Part shown: in pieces, positions 31,828 through 40,173 of the stretch
Layout: each line of letters begins with the position of its first letter
How positions within the stretch are numbered: position 1 is the first letter of the stretch
Origin: Burkholderiaceae bacterium
GTDB taxonomy: Bacteria; Pseudomonadota; Gammaproteobacteria; Burkholderiales; Burkholderiaceae_C
Direction: 5' to 3'
Assembly: GCA_024235915.1 (NCBI GenBank)
Contig: JACKLO010000007.1
Coordinates: 496,001 to 560,000 of the forward strand
Length of the DNA stretch: 64,000 nucleotides
Notes under the pieces: model-generated
Database searches by the model: none
The model's input: the letters and a program-made list of their open reading frames with translations, nothing else
Told to the model about the DNA's origin: nothing
Program-made: the position numbers and the translations under genes

Positions 31828-32106
31828 ATGGCAGACCTCGCCGAAGTACTCTTTCGCCCCATCGCTGTGGGAATTCTCTGGGTGCTTCGAGCCATGCTAT
31901 GGCTGGGTTGGGAACTGATGTTCAGCACCATTGGGTGGGGTGCCGGGTGGCTCGTGGTTCGCATTGCAACCGTCGGCCGCCTGCCAAATGTTGGCATCAG
32001 GGAGGAAGGCAACTACGACTTCCTCCCGCGGCTCGCAGTTGAACTTATCGGCCTTCTTGCACTCAGCGCGCTCGTGTGGTGGCTCGCCGGGGCGCTTGAG
32101 GCCTGA
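31828..32106 (+). CDS. Slot 40: small membrane protein
   Basis: 92 residues from ATG 31828. Two hydrophobic segments (about 10-37 and 72-90) flank a short polar loop (GRLPNVGIREEGNYDF). It is followed by 106 bp of noncoding sequence before attC, unusually long for this array. Confidence 0.7.
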   Translation: MADLAEVLFRPIAVGILWVLRAMLWLGWELMFSTIGWGAGWLVVRIATVGRLPNVGIREEGNYDFLPRLAVELIGLLALSALVWWLAGALEA

Positions 32107-32111
32107 TAGAC

Positions 32112-32126
32112 GAACCTTGAAGGTTC
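32112..32126. terminator. Hairpin GAACCTT-G-AAGGTTC in the slot 40 trailer
   Basis: Perfect 7-bp arms followed by AAATT. It could be a weak transcription terminator or an operator. There is no clear T-tract. Confidence 0.3.
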
Positions 32127-32212
32127 AAATTCCCCATGGGCCAGTGGCGGGTTGTCGTCTAGGGAGGGCAAATGCTCCAACGAGAACCTTCGGCCAGTTT
32201 GGGAGAGCTGAG

Positions 32213-32341
32213 GCCTAACCCTTCGCTGCACCTGACGCCCTCCGGCAGCCGTCGCTTGGCCGCTCCAGGCGCCGGAGGCATCATGCCTTTCGCGGCCAAG
32301 CGCCGTCTGCCTGCGCGCGCAGGTGAGCTCAAACGTTAGGC
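32213..32341 (+). other. attC, slot 40 (unique type)
   Basis: 129 bp; arms GCACCTGACGCCCTCCGGCAG and CTGCGCGCGCAGGTGAGC. Pentamers CTCAG/CTGAG complementary. Confidence 0.92.
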
Positions 32342-32532
32342 CGCACAGGGGCCAGTCGTGTTGTTCATCGCGGCCACAGTGCGCAACGCAAGGCTCTGGC
32401 TGCAGTGGAGCAACGCTGCATCAAGCTCGTGTCAACTCCGGTTGTTCGTGGTTCGCTGCGCGCGGCCTCGCACTGCTGGCGCCGCGGTGCCGGTCGTCCG
32501 TGGGTGCAACGGCAGGTCAGCGCGGTGCTGCA
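32342..32532 (+). repeat. Slot 41: scrambled NC1 copy
   Basis: Built from NC1 segments in altered order: GTGTTGTTCATCGCGGCCAC comes before GCAGTGGAG, then CTCGCACTGCTGGCGCCGCGG, then CCGGTCGTCCGTG, with short deletions between. No gene. Confidence 0.6.
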
Positions 32533-32590
32533 GTTCAAGCGGAGAGGCCGCGCAGGCGCATGCCGTCGCGGCTTAACTCCAACGTTAGGC
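32533..32590 (+). other. Decayed attC, slot 41
   Basis: Has right-half features (CGGCTTAACTCCAACGTTAGGC, written 32569-32590) and a GTTCAAGCGG left arm, but no GCCTAAC box. Probably unable to recombine as attC on its own. Confidence 0.6.
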
Positions 32591-32928
32591 CGCACAGGGG
32601 CCAGAGCGCCCGGGTCGCATCAAGCTCGTGCTGTTCATCGCGGCCACAGTGCGCAAGATGCTATGCGGCGCGGCGCGGGCGCGGAGCGCCCGGTCATGAG
32701 GTGCTATTGCAGCAGCGCGGAACGGCGGCGCTCGTGGTGCTCAAATGAAGGGGGCAGGCGCTCGCTGCCATCGCGAAGAACAACTCGGTCAGTTCGTGGA
32801 GCCGCGCTTCGCGCAGAACGCGTCACCCGCGTCAGTCCTCGCACTGCCGGCGCCGCGGTCGAAGCGCCGGTCGTCCGTGCGGGTGCGGTTCAAGCGGTCA
32901 GCGCGGTAGGCAGGTGCCCAGGAGTGCG
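32591..32928 (+). repeat. Slot 42: ORF-less cassette, NC1 copy with rearranged 5' end
   Basis: The 3' 250 bp match copy 2 almost exactly; the first 90 bp are shortened and reordered. Its attC hosts the second IS. Confidence 0.65.
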
Positions 32929-32940
32929 GCCTAACCCGTC

Positions 32941-33295
32941 TACAAGGACTTCCTCGTCTGTCAAGCGGTGTCTTGGTTTTCCTCTTCAAGGCGGCTGCTT
33001 GGTATTCGCTTTCCAGTCGCGTAGCGAATGTGTTATCGAAGTTGCAGTGCGACAGAGAACGGACTGCACATCTACAAACGGCCTTGTGGCACCCCGGCGG
33101 GTGCGGACCCAGATACGAACCGCTCAGCTGGGCTCCATCCGTTCGGCGGGTTGGGGCGCGATTGCCTCCGCGTAGGGTTAGTCGAGTTCACCAGCTGCCG
33201 GTCTGACCTGTCATTGCATCTTCGAACGCACGTCCATCACGAAGGGATTCGGGTTGAAGGGTGGAAGGGCTGGCTCGAGCAGTCGGGCGGGTCGA
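32941..33295 (-). ncRNA. Candidate guide (bridge/seek) RNA region of IS-b
   Basis: Shares with IS-a the block CGGACTG...CTACAAA.CGG...GTGCGGACCC (33060-33110). At positions equivalent to the IS-a guides it has CATCCGTTCGGC (33136-33147; compare junction TTC/GTTCAAGCGG) and GGGTTAG (33175-33181; complement of CTAACCC left of the insertion). Confidence 0.55.
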
Positions 33296-34438
33296 TCAAA
33301 CCGGGCAGGTGGCTGGCGCCTGGGCCGTCGGCGCCGCCGCAGCGGGCCGCTGGGCCATCGGCACCTTGCCCGGCGGCTTGGCGCTGACGTGACGCGGGTC
33401 GTAGGTCTTCTCGCGCGTCATCACGGCCCACAGGATGCGGGCATTCTTGTTGGCCATGGCCACGCAGGCCTTCTGCCAACCGATGCGCTCCTTCAGCTGG
33501 GCCAGCCAGCGCGAGGTGGGGTCGTCGCGCTTGTGCGCGCTCATCACGGCGGCCTTGGCACCCTGGATCAGCAGGGTTCGCAGATAGTCGTCGCCGCGCT
33601 TGGTGATACGCCCGAGGCGGGCGGTACCGCCGCTGGAGTTCTGGCTGGGCACCAGGCCGAGCCATGCGCCGCACTGAGCGCCGCTCTTGAACTGGCCGAA
33701 ATCGCCGACGGCGGCCACCATGGCCGAGGCGGTGATCTCGCCGATGCCGATGATCTTGGCCGCGCGCTTGGCCTCGGGGGTGGATCGCACGTGCTGGCCG
33801 ATCTGCTGATCGCACCACAGCAGGTGCTCGTCGAGTTCGTGCCAGTGGTCGAACGCGCGCTGCAGCACCAGACGCGCGGTGCCGCTGAGTTCATTGCTCG
33901 CATCCTCGAGCACGTCGGCCAGCACCGCGCGCAGCGCCTTGGGGCTCTTGCCGAAGACCAGGCCGAACTCGGCCAGCACGCCGCGGATTCGGTTGATGCA
34001 GCCAGTGCGCTCCTCCTTGAGGCCCTCGCGGATGCGGTGCAGCGTCATCACGCCCTGCTGCTCGGTGGTCTTGATCGGCACGAAGCGCATGCTCGGTCGC
34101 GAGGCGGCTTCGCAGACCGCCGCCGCGTCGGTGGCGTCGTTCTTGCCGTTGCGGCCTTCCATGCGGTAGGGGGTGACGAAGTGCGCCGCGATCAGCCGCG
34201 CATCCAGCCCCGCCGCGCGCAGCCTGCGCGCCCAGTGGTGGCCGCTGGAGCAGGCCTCCATCGCCACGAGACAGCCCTTGGGCAGTTGCTCACACCAGGC
34301 CACGAACTGATCACGCTTCAGGGCCCGCGACACGATTCGCCGACCCGCGGCGTCGACCGCATGCACCTGGATCAGATTCTTCGCCAGGTCGACACCGACC
34401 CGCACAATCAAAAGCATCAGTCGTGTAATCTCGCTCAT
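33296..34438 (-). CDS. IS110/IS1111-family transposase (IS-b)
   Basis: 380 residues from ATG 34438. DEDD domain: GVDLAKNLIQVHAVD, VAMEACSSGHHWARRL, GKNDATDAAAV. C-terminal domain: IIGIGEITASAMVAAVGD and SQNSSGGTARLGRITKRGDDYLRTLL with the conserved serine. It is clearly diverged from the IS-a enzyme and has a longer proline/alanine-rich tail (PPGKVPMAQRPAAAAPTAQA). Intact. Confidence 0.93.
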   Translation of the reverse strand: MSEITRLMLLIVRVGVDLAKNLIQVHAVDAAGRRIVSRALKRDQFVAWCEQLPKGCLVAMEACSSGHHWARRLRAAGLDARLIAAHFVTPYRMEGRNGKNDATDAAAVCEAASRPSMRFVPIKTTEQQGVMTLHRIREGLKEERTGCINRIRGVLAEFGLVFGKSPKALRAVLADVLEDASNELSGTARLVLQRAFDHWHELDEHLLWCDQQIGQHVRSTPEAKRAAKIIGIGEITASAMVAAVGDFGQFKSGAQCGAWLGLVPSQNSSGGTARLGRITKRGDDYLRTLLIQGAKAAVMSAHKRDDPTSRWLAQLKERIGWQKACVAMANKNARILWAVMTREKTYDPRHVSAKPPGKVPMAQRPAAAAPTAQAPATCPV

Positions 34439-34662
34439 GGGGCTTCTCCTCAACAGGTCAGATTGATCAATGCAGCTCAATCTTGGTGTGAACCCACCTT
34501 GGCAGGTAGGCGGGAAGTCCCTTCGTATTCGTTCAAGCGGAGCCGCACCGGCATGTCACTTGGCCCGTGCAACGCCTTGGTTTATCGTGCGCTGCACGGG
34601 CCAAGCGCCATGCCGCCGCGGCCCGCCTAACTCCAACGTTAGGCGTCACAGGAGCACATGCC

Positions 34663-35073
34663 ATGGCGTCTCCATCATTCGGGACAGGAAGAGCAGTCGC
34701 GTGGTTGCTACTCAGTCCGCTGGCCTTCTTGATGGCGCTTGTATCGACAGTTGAATCTGAAGCGATCTATGGAGTTCAACTGGTCGCGTTTGGATCGTGG
34801 TCCGTCTTGCGCATGACTTCAGGATTGGGGTGTTTGCTGCAAAAGTCCTGGGCGGCGAAGGTTCAGCGCGCACTGTCTGTAGTTGCCATCGGATACTTCA
34901 CTTTGGCGGGGGTCCTCATAGCGAGCTATCTTCTATCCGCAGCAGCGAATGATGGCGTTGCCAATTCTTTCCAGGCATGGGGAATCGCAGGGGTTCTTGC
35001 ACTGGCCGCGGTGCTGTACGTTCGTCACACCAAGAGCCGAAATCGGAGTCGCCGTGAGGAGAGTGACGCCTAA
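34663..35073 (+). CDS. Slot 43: four-helix membrane protein, copy 3 of 3
   Basis: 136 residues, apparently identical over the gene and attC to slot 26, although the two lie 12 kb apart: the youngest visible cassette duplication in the array. Confidence 0.75.
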   Translation: MASPSFGTGRAVAWLLLSPLAFLMALVSTVESEAIYGVQLVAFGSWSVLRMTSGLGCLLQKSWAAKVQRALSVVAIGYFTLAGVLIASYLLSAAANDGVANSFQAWGIAGVLALAAVLYVRHTKSRNRSRREESDA

Positions 35074-35196
35074 CCCCTCGTTCAAGCGGAGCGCCGCCGG
35101 CAGGCCACCAGGCCCGGTCTGCCGGTACGCGGTACATTGTCGCCAGACCGGGCCTGGCGTCCTGCCGTCGTCGCCCGCTTAACTCGCACGTTAGGC
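35068..35196 (+). other. attC, slot 43 (type F)
   Basis: 129 bp, same as slot 26; pentamers GTCAC/GTGAC complementary. Confidence 0.95.
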
Positions 35197-35572
35197 CGCA
35201 CAGGTGCCAGTCTGTGCAACGCTCGCTGCGGTGGAAAGCGCTGCATCAAGTTCGTGTTGTTCATAGTGGCGACAGCGTGCTTCTGATGTCGCAGTTCCAG
35301 GCCGCGCACGGCGCGGCGGGCGCGGCACCCGGTCCGGTCATGAATTGCTGTGGCGGCAGCGCGGAACGGCGGCGCTCGTGGTGGCTCATATGAAGAGGGC
35401 CGGCGCTCGCTGCCATCGAGAGGAAAAACTTGGCCAGTTCGAGGAGCCGCGCTGCGCGCGGAACGCGTCACCAGTGTCAGACCCAGCACCGCTTGATCCG
35501 CGCTCAAGCGCCGGTCGTCACTGCGGGTGCGGTCCAAACGGTCTGCGCAGTAGGACGGCGCCAAAGAGTGCG
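35197..35572 (+). repeat. Slot 44: ORF-less cassette, NC1 copy (diverged)
   Basis: The most diverged full-length NC1 copy. The middle hairpin is eroded (GGCGGGCGCGGCACCCGG), while CCGCG-CTGCG-CGCGG is intact. It uses a type C rather than type D attC. Confidence 0.65.
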
Positions 35573-35698
35573 GCCTAACCCTTCGCTGCAGCCGACGGTC
35601 GCCGGCGTTGGGCTTGGCCCGTGCAACGCCATTGCCTATTATGCGCCGCACAGGCCAAGCCCAATGCCAGCGCACGCGGCTGAGCTCAAACGTTAGGC
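35573..35698 (+). other. attC, slot 44 (type C variant)
   Basis: 126 bp, nearly the same as slot 25; pentamers CGCAC/GTGCG complementary. Confidence 0.95.
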
Positions 35699-35713
35699 CT
35701 CACAGGGCACCCA

Positions 35714-36151
35714 TGTCGCTTGCCGCAGCAATCGAAAAACTCCGAGATGTCGTTGCTCCGACGCTTGAGGCCGTAGCGTTGCCCCAGCCTGTAGAGCTGA
35801 GCAGTCTTCTTGGAAGAATTTCAGACGTTCGCTGCACACCAGAGCAATTCGAAGAGGGGGGCCAAAGAGCTTTCCGCAACGCAGGCTCAGGCGCTTGTCA
35901 CGACAACCCTGCACCGCACACTGGCCTATGGAACCGAGTTGCTCAGGCTCGAGGACGCCCGGCGCCTTGCCGAAGAACTAGTCGCGGCTGCAGGACCGGA
36001 GGCACGCTTCTTCTCAAACTGCGATGTTGCCGATGAGCTGTCAGGTGTTTGCGGCTGGAAGTTCATGGTAACAGCGCATACCTTTGAGTCCGTGCTCTAT
36101 TGCGTGGGTACCAATGAGTCCGCACTACTCGTTGCGTGTGACGAAGACTGA
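35714..36151 (+). pseudogene. Slot 45: hypothetical gene broken in a G6 tract
   Basis: The frame from ATG 35714 (MSLAAAIEKLRDVVAPTLEA...CTPEQFEEG) is lost at GAGGGGGGCC (about 35855-35864). The next frame continues as AKELSATQAQALVTTTLHRT...CVGTNESALLVACDED to 36151. Removing one G joins them into a protein of about 145 residues. Decay, phase variation or a sequencing error are all possible. Confidence 0.6.
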
Positions 36152-36165
36152 CGCTGAACAGTGAG

Positions 36166-36296
36166 GCCTAACACCTCGCTCAAGCGCCGACGCGCTCCGG
36201 CAAGCGGCGTAAGCCTGGTCCGCGGCCTATGAGGCATCATCGCGAACCAGGCTTACGCCGCTTGCCTCCGCGCGCGGCTTAGCTCGAACGTTAGGC
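36166..36296 (+). other. attC, slot 45 (type B)
   Basis: 131 bp; pentamers CTCAC/GTGAG complementary. Confidence 0.95.
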
Positions 36297-36359
36297 CGCA
36301 CGAGGGAAGCAGTGCCCCAGGTTGTCGCACCTGAGGACAAGGAAAAGGAGGGGAGTCGC

Positions 36360-36743
36360 GTGACCAAGTACAAAGGGTCCTGTCACTGCGGCGCAGTGCA
36401 GTTCGAAGTCAAAACGAATGAACCGCTGGATCCCTACTTCCGCTGCAACTGCTCTCTTTGCTCACGCAAGGGGGCGGTCATGGGTGAGGCCGCGCGAGAG
36501 GACCTCATGGTCACTCAAGGCGAAGAGCTGATCAGCACATACACCTGGAATACGGGCGAGGCTCAGCACTACTTCTGCAAGGTCTGCGGAATCTACACAC
36601 ACCATGTAATGCGTGGGGCCACAGATCGCATCGGTATCAACATGGCGTGCGTTGAGGGAGTAGACGTCTACGCCGTCGGGGAGGTTCAAGTTGGCGGTGG
36701 AAAGAACCTCTCGCTCGTAAAGGCGCCGCGCAGTGCGGCCTAA
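36360..36743 (+). CDS. Slot 46: GFA-family zinc protein
   Basis: 127 residues from GTG 36360, chosen for the AAGGAGGGG site just upstream; GTG 36312 is an alternative. YKGSCHCGAVQFEV, FRCNCSLCSRKGAVM and YFCKVCGIYTHH give the two-zinc cysteine pattern of the GFA fold. This is the most canonical of the three GFA cassettes. TAA supplied by attC. Confidence 0.88.
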   Translation: MTKYKGSCHCGAVQFEVKTNEPLDPYFRCNCSLCSRKGAVMGEAAREDLMVTQGEELISTYTWNTGEAQHYFCKVCGIYTHHVMRGATDRIGINMACVEGVDVYAVGEVQVGGGKNLSLVKAPRSAA

Positions 36744-36866
36744 CCCCTCGCTCAAGCGCCGACGCGCAACGGCACGGCACCTGGCCCGCGAGGCGCCTGC
36801 TGTGTATCCTGCGCCTCGCGGGCCAGGCGCCGCGCCGTCGCGCGCGGCTTAGCTCGAACGTTAGGC
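36738..36866 (+). other. attC, slot 46 (type A)
   Basis: 129 bp; pentamers CGCAC/GTGCG complementary. Confidence 0.95.
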
Positions 36867-37241
36867 CGCACATGGGTCAGTCATTGCAAGGCTCGCTGCG
36901 ATGAAGAACGCTGCATCAAGTTCGTGTTGTCCATCGTGGCCAGAGTTCGTAGCGGATGCCGCAGTTCCAGGCCGCGCGAGGCGCGGCGCCGGCGCGGAGC
37001 GCCCGGTCATGAGGTGCTATTGCGGCAGCGCGGAACTGCGGCGCTCGTGGTGCTCAAATGAACGGGGCAGGCGCTCGCTGCCATTGAGAAGTTCAACTCG
37101 GTCAGTTCGTGGAACCGCGCTTCGCGCGGAACGCGTCACTGGCGTCAGCTCTCGCCTGGCTGCCGCCGCGCTCGAAGCGCCGATCGTCAGGTCAGGTGCG
37201 GTTCAAACCATCTGCGCGATAGGTAGGCGCCCAAGAGCGCG
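36867..37241 (+). repeat. Slot 47: ORF-less cassette, NC1 copy
   Basis: Full length, about 80% identical to copy 1. It keeps the CCGCGC-TTCG-CGCGG hairpin. An uninterrupted plus-strand frame (36901 onward) runs through the attC and is regarded as a GC-rich artefact. Confidence 0.65.
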
Positions 37242-37370
37242 GCCTAACCCGTCGCTCAAGCGCCGACGCGCAACGGCACAGCACCTGGCCCGCGAAGCGC
37301 CCGTTGTCTATCATGCTCTTCGCGGGCCAGGCGCCGCGCCGTCGCGCGCGGCTTAGCTCGAACGTTAGGC
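37242..37370 (+). other. attC, slot 47 (type A with D-like left end)
   Basis: 129 bp; begins GCCTAACCCGTCGCTCAAG, between types D and A. Pentamers CGCAC/GCGCG match at four of five. Confidence 0.93.
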
Positions 37371-37373
37371 GTC

Positions 37374-37772
37374 ATGAATCGCACCTTTCGCCATCTGAGC
37401 TACGCCGTAGGCTGGCTTCTGGCCTTCACGACCGCGATAGCCATCTTCGCAGCCTTAGCATCTGGCGAAATGAACCCTGGTTTGGCAATGTCCGTATCGC
37501 AATTGGGTTCAATTGTCTGGGTGCTTGGCTTTGCGGCGATCTTCTACTCTTGGGCACGGAAGGACGCCATCGAGTACGGTCGGTCATCGCAGATGGCACT
37601 GATATTCGCTGTTCTATGGCCATTCCTGCTTGTTATCTCTCATGCGGCCTACCTACTGTTCACGAGGGGTTGGCGAAGTGGCTTCTTGGCCATTCTCAAG
37701 TTCATTTGCTTTCTGCTCGCTGCTGGCATCATCTGGTTCGCGTTTAGCAAGCTACTCGGAGCGTTGCTCTAG
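37374..37772 (+). CDS. Slot 48: four-helix membrane protein
   Basis: 132 residues from ATG 37374, only three bases after GTTAGGC, so any ribosome-binding site must lie in the attC of the previous cassette. Helices at about 8-30, 38-60, 72-95 and 106-131. Function unknown. Confidence 0.7.
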   Translation: MNRTFRHLSYAVGWLLAFTTAIAIFAALASGEMNPGLAMSVSQLGSIVWVLGFAAIFYSWARKDAIEYGRSSQMALIFAVLWPFLLVISHAAYLLFTRGWRSGFLAILKFICFLLAAGIIWFAFSKLLGALL

Positions 37773-37821
37773 GGTCACTGCCTAGACGGCAATCACAACC
37801 GTCAAGCAGCGCCGAAATGAC

Positions 37822-37950
37822 GCCTAACCCCTCGCTCAAGCGCCGACGCGCAACGGCACGGCACCTGGCCCGCGAAGCGCTCACTGTGTATCCTGCGCTT
37901 CGCGGGCCAGGCGCCGTGCCGCTGCGCGCGGCTTAGCTCGAACGTTAGGC
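37822..37950 (+). other. attC, slot 48 (type A)
   Basis: 129 bp; pentamers GTCAT/ATGAC complementary. Confidence 0.95.
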
Positions 37951-37968
37951 GTCGCACGGAACCCGCCT

Positions 37969-38376
37969 TTGCCCTATCAAGCGCTTGCGGATGCAGTTCT
38001 TCTCCTGCACTTCGGTGTCGTGCTCTTCGTCGTTCTTGGGCTACCCGCCATCATCCTGGGCAACAGGGCAGGGTGGTCGTGGCCAAACGGGTTGTGGTGG
38101 CGGCTGCTGCACTTGCTTGCTATCGGAGTCGTTGCCCTGCAGGCTTGGCTTGGGCAGTACTGTCCGCTCACCGTTCTGGAGTCATGGCTGCGCAAGCAAG
38201 CAGGGCAACCTGCATACAAGAGCAGTTTCATTGAGCATTGGGTCCAGAGTGTTCTTTACTACCAAGCGCCTCTTTGGGTCTTCGCCATCATCTACACGGC
38301 GTTCGGGGTGCTCGTGGCCTGGGCGTGGTGGCGCTATCCCCCTCGCTCCGGCAAGCATGGAGAAAGCGACGCCTAA
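37969..38376 (+). CDS. Slot 49: DUF2784-family membrane protein
   Basis: 135 residues from TTG 37969. LADAVLLLHFGVVLFVVLGLP, CPLTVLESWLRKQAG and FIEHWVQSVLYYQAPLWVF match the DUF2784 pattern (four helices, conserved CPLT.LE.WLR). Family function unknown. TAA supplied by attC. Confidence 0.85.
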   Translation: MPYQALADAVLLLHFGVVLFVVLGLPAIILGNRAGWSWPNGLWWRLLHLLAIGVVALQAWLGQYCPLTVLESWLRKQAGQPAYKSSFIEHWVQSVLYYQAPLWVFAIIYTAFGVLVAWAWWRYPPRSGKHGESDA

Positions 38377-38499
38377 CACCTCGCTCAAGCGCCGACGCAC
38401 AACGGCACGTCGCCTGGCCCGCGAGGCGCTCACCGTGTATCCTGCGCCTCGCGGGCCAGGCGCCGCGCCGTTGCGCGCGGCTTAGCTCGAACGTTAGGC
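38371..38499 (+). other. attC, slot 49 (type A)
   Basis: 129 bp; pentamers GTCGC/GCGAC complementary. Confidence 0.95.
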
Positions 38500-38504
38500 C
38501 TCAC

Positions 38505-38840
38505 GTGGGGCCGTTCCTGTACATCGCAATGCAGCTGAGAAAGCCGGGCGATTACGCGCTCTATGGCAGGCCCGGTGAAAGCTCGCTTCTCTGGTTGCAG
38601 CCGTACAGCGCAGCTCGTGCCGCCTACGCGAGTACGCAAGTCGAGTGGTTCTTTGCGCTTCGCGGCGAGCCACCGCTGTTCGCGGAACGTCGCTGGAGAG
38701 TCAGTTTGTCGTTACCGCCGCAGGAGAAGCGCCGTGCCTTCGCTCGGCGCTCGTGGCTGCGGCGGAGGGAGCAGCCAGGTCGGGGCGGAGGGCTACAGCG
38801 TCGCGCGCTGACGCGGGAGGCGCTCGTCAGTGAGGCCTAA
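38505..38840 (+). CDS. Slot 50: hypothetical protein
   Basis: 111 residues from GTG 38505 (ATG 38529 possible). The first half looks folded (GDYALYGRPGESSLLWLQPYSAARAAY); the second is Arg-rich (EKRRAFARRSWLRRREQPGR), so the C-terminus may be out of frame or disordered. TAA supplied by attC. Confidence 0.45.
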   Translation: MGPFLYIAMQLRKPGDYALYGRPGESSLLWLQPYSAARAAYASTQVEWFFALRGEPPLFAERRWRVSLSLPPQEKRRAFARRSWLRRREQPGRGGGLQRRALTREALVSEA

Positions 38841-38960
38841 CAAGTCGTTCAAGCGGACCCGCACCGGCATGGCACTTGGCCCGTGCAACGCCTTGGTTTA
38901 TCGTGTGCCGCACGGGCCAAGCGCCATGCCGCTGCGGTCCGCTTAACTCCAACGTTAGGC
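38835..38960 (+). other. attC, slot 50 (type D variant)
   Basis: 126 bp; GTTCAAGCGGACCCGCACC / GCGGTCCGCTTAACTCC, matched changes. Pentamers CTCAC/GTGAG complementary. Confidence 0.95.
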
Positions 38961-38993
38961 CTCGCAGGGACACTTCATCGGTACGCATCAGCA

Positions 38994-39380
38994 ATGATTG
39001 ACCTCATCTGGGACTTGTTCCAACACGGACAGATCAAGACACTTCAGGATGGGCGCGTCGCCCAGCTTGAACGCGAGCGGGCGCAGGACACCAAGACCGA
39101 GGACATAGGCGACCGCCTTGCCCAGCTTGAGCAGAAGCATGAGCAGCTGAAGCTGGTTATCTCGGCACTCTGGTCGCTACTTCGAGATCACACTGGGCTT
39201 CGCGAGGCAGACTTGCGAAAGTACGTGGAACAGATTGACCTTCTGGACGGAAAGAGAGACGGTGTGGCCTCTGCTCCAACGGAGAAGGTCAAGTGTCCTG
39301 GGTGCGAGAGAACCGTCCTGGCAACGTCGGCATCCTGCGTTTACTGCGGCACAAGGTTGCCAAGGTCGAGGCTCTTCTGA
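38994..39380 (+). CDS. Slot 51: coiled-coil protein with zinc ribbon
   Basis: 128 residues from ATG 38994. A charged coiled coil (QDGRVAQLERERAQDTKTED through RLAQLEQKHEQLKLVISAL, about 18-60) and a C-terminal zinc ribbon (VKCPGCERTVLATSASCVYCG). Likely oligomeric. Function unknown. Confidence 0.7.
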   Translation: MIDLIWDLFQHGQIKTLQDGRVAQLERERAQDTKTEDIGDRLAQLEQKHEQLKLVISALWSLLRDHTGLREADLRKYVEQIDLLDGKRDGVASAPTEKVKCPGCERTVLATSASCVYCGTRLPRSRLF

Positions 39381-39411
39381 CGTCAAGCTTCGGGGCCATT
39401 GGCGGAGCGAG

Positions 39412-39542
39412 GCCTAACCCCTCGCTCAAGCGCCGACGCGCTCAGGCAGGCAGCGTAAGCCTGGTCCGCGGCCTATGAGGCATCATCGCGGACCAGGCTT
39501 ACGCCGCCTGCCTCCGCGCGCGGCTTAGCTCGAACGTTAGGC
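39412..39542 (+). other. attC, slot 51 (type B)
   Basis: 131 bp; pentamers CTCGC/GCGAG complementary. Confidence 0.95.
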
Positions 39543-39587
39543 CGCGCGAAGGCCGCCACGGCGAAGCTCGTACGAAAGAGGAAAGGT

Positions 39588-39956
39588 GTGTTCCGTCTCA
39601 ACTCAGAGTCCAGCCCGGTTGTAGCGCTTCTGATCCATGTGGCTGACCAAGCAGCGGGGGTCGCCTGGTACTCCAAGGCGTTCCCGATGGCAGTTCGCAG
39701 AGTTGGTGAGGATGGCTTTGTGTTCCTGCAACTTCAGGGCACAGCCATTGAGATCGTGCCCGCGGACAAGAAGGTTTCGTCTGGTCCAGCGGGCAGCGTT
39801 GTGTACTGGCGCGTCGAAGACTTCGACGAAGCCCTCGCGCATATGCAGGAGCAGGGTGCGGTTCTCTACCGAGGGCCGATGAAGATCGAAGACGGACTGC
39901 GCATGTGTCAGGTCAGGGACCCATGGGGTAACTGCATTGGCCTGCGAGGCAAGTAA
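39588..39956 (+). CDS. Slot 52: VOC/glyoxalase-fold protein
   Basis: 122 residues from GTG 39588. VVALLIHVADQAAGVAWYSKAF, VFLQLQGTAIEIVP, VYWRVEDFDEALAHMQEQGA and VRDPWGNCIGLRG form the beta-alpha-beta-beta-beta repeats of glyoxalase I/bleomycin-resistance proteins. It could be a metal-dependent enzyme or a drug-binding protein. Substrate unknown. Confidence 0.87.
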   Translation: MFRLNSESSPVVALLIHVADQAAGVAWYSKAFPMAVRRVGEDGFVFLQLQGTAIEIVPADKKVSSGPAGSVVYWRVEDFDEALAHMQEQGAVLYRGPMKIEDGLRMCQVRDPWGNCIGLRGK

Positions 39957-40001
39957 GTTGGTGTCCGGCATGTGCGGAGTAGGGCACACGGGTACAGCGC
40001 G

Positions 40002-40130
40002 GCCTAACCCCTCGCTCAAGCGCCGACGCGCAACGGCACGGCACCTGGCCCGCGAAGCGCTGGTGGTCTATCTTGCGCCTCGCGGGCCAGGCGCCGCGCC
40101 GTCGCGCGCGGCTTAGCTCGAACGTTAGGC
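40002..40130 (+). other. attC, slot 52 (type A)
   Basis: 129 bp; pentamers CGCGC/GCGCG complementary. Confidence 0.95.
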
Positions 40131-40173
40131 CTCACAAAACAAGCGATCAGCGCTCGCAGCGAACGGCAAAGGC

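Larger units (their letters stand above)
32941..34530 (-). mobile_element. IS110/IS1111-type insertion sequence, copy 2 (IS-b)
   Basis: 1590 bp, distinct from IS-a but with related ends: TACAAGGACTTCCTCG at the left and GGGAAGTCCCTTCGTATTC at the right. Transposase on the minus strand, 355-bp 3' noncoding region (32941-33295). Inserted directly 5' of a GTT, as IS-a is. Confidence 0.92.
32929..34644 (+). other. attC, slot 42 (type D), split by an IS1111-type element
   Basis: GCCTAACCCGTC (32929-32940), then the IS, then GTTCAAGCGGAGCC... to GTTAGGC (34638-34644). The insertion is in the left arm, unlike the right-box insertion in slot 4. Confidence 0.9.

Noticed and set aside
32107..32212. 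tRNA-like or small gene in the slot 40 trailer
   Set aside because: GGTTCAAATTCC looks like a T-loop fragment, but no acceptor stem, anticodon arm or CCA context can be built around it.
36901..37356. Long open frames through NC1 copies and their attC (proteins with NPSLKRR or LARTLG tails)
   Set aside because: They run through the recombination site, are Arg/Ala/Cys-rich low-complexity translations of GC-rich DNA, and their frame is not conserved between copies because of indels.
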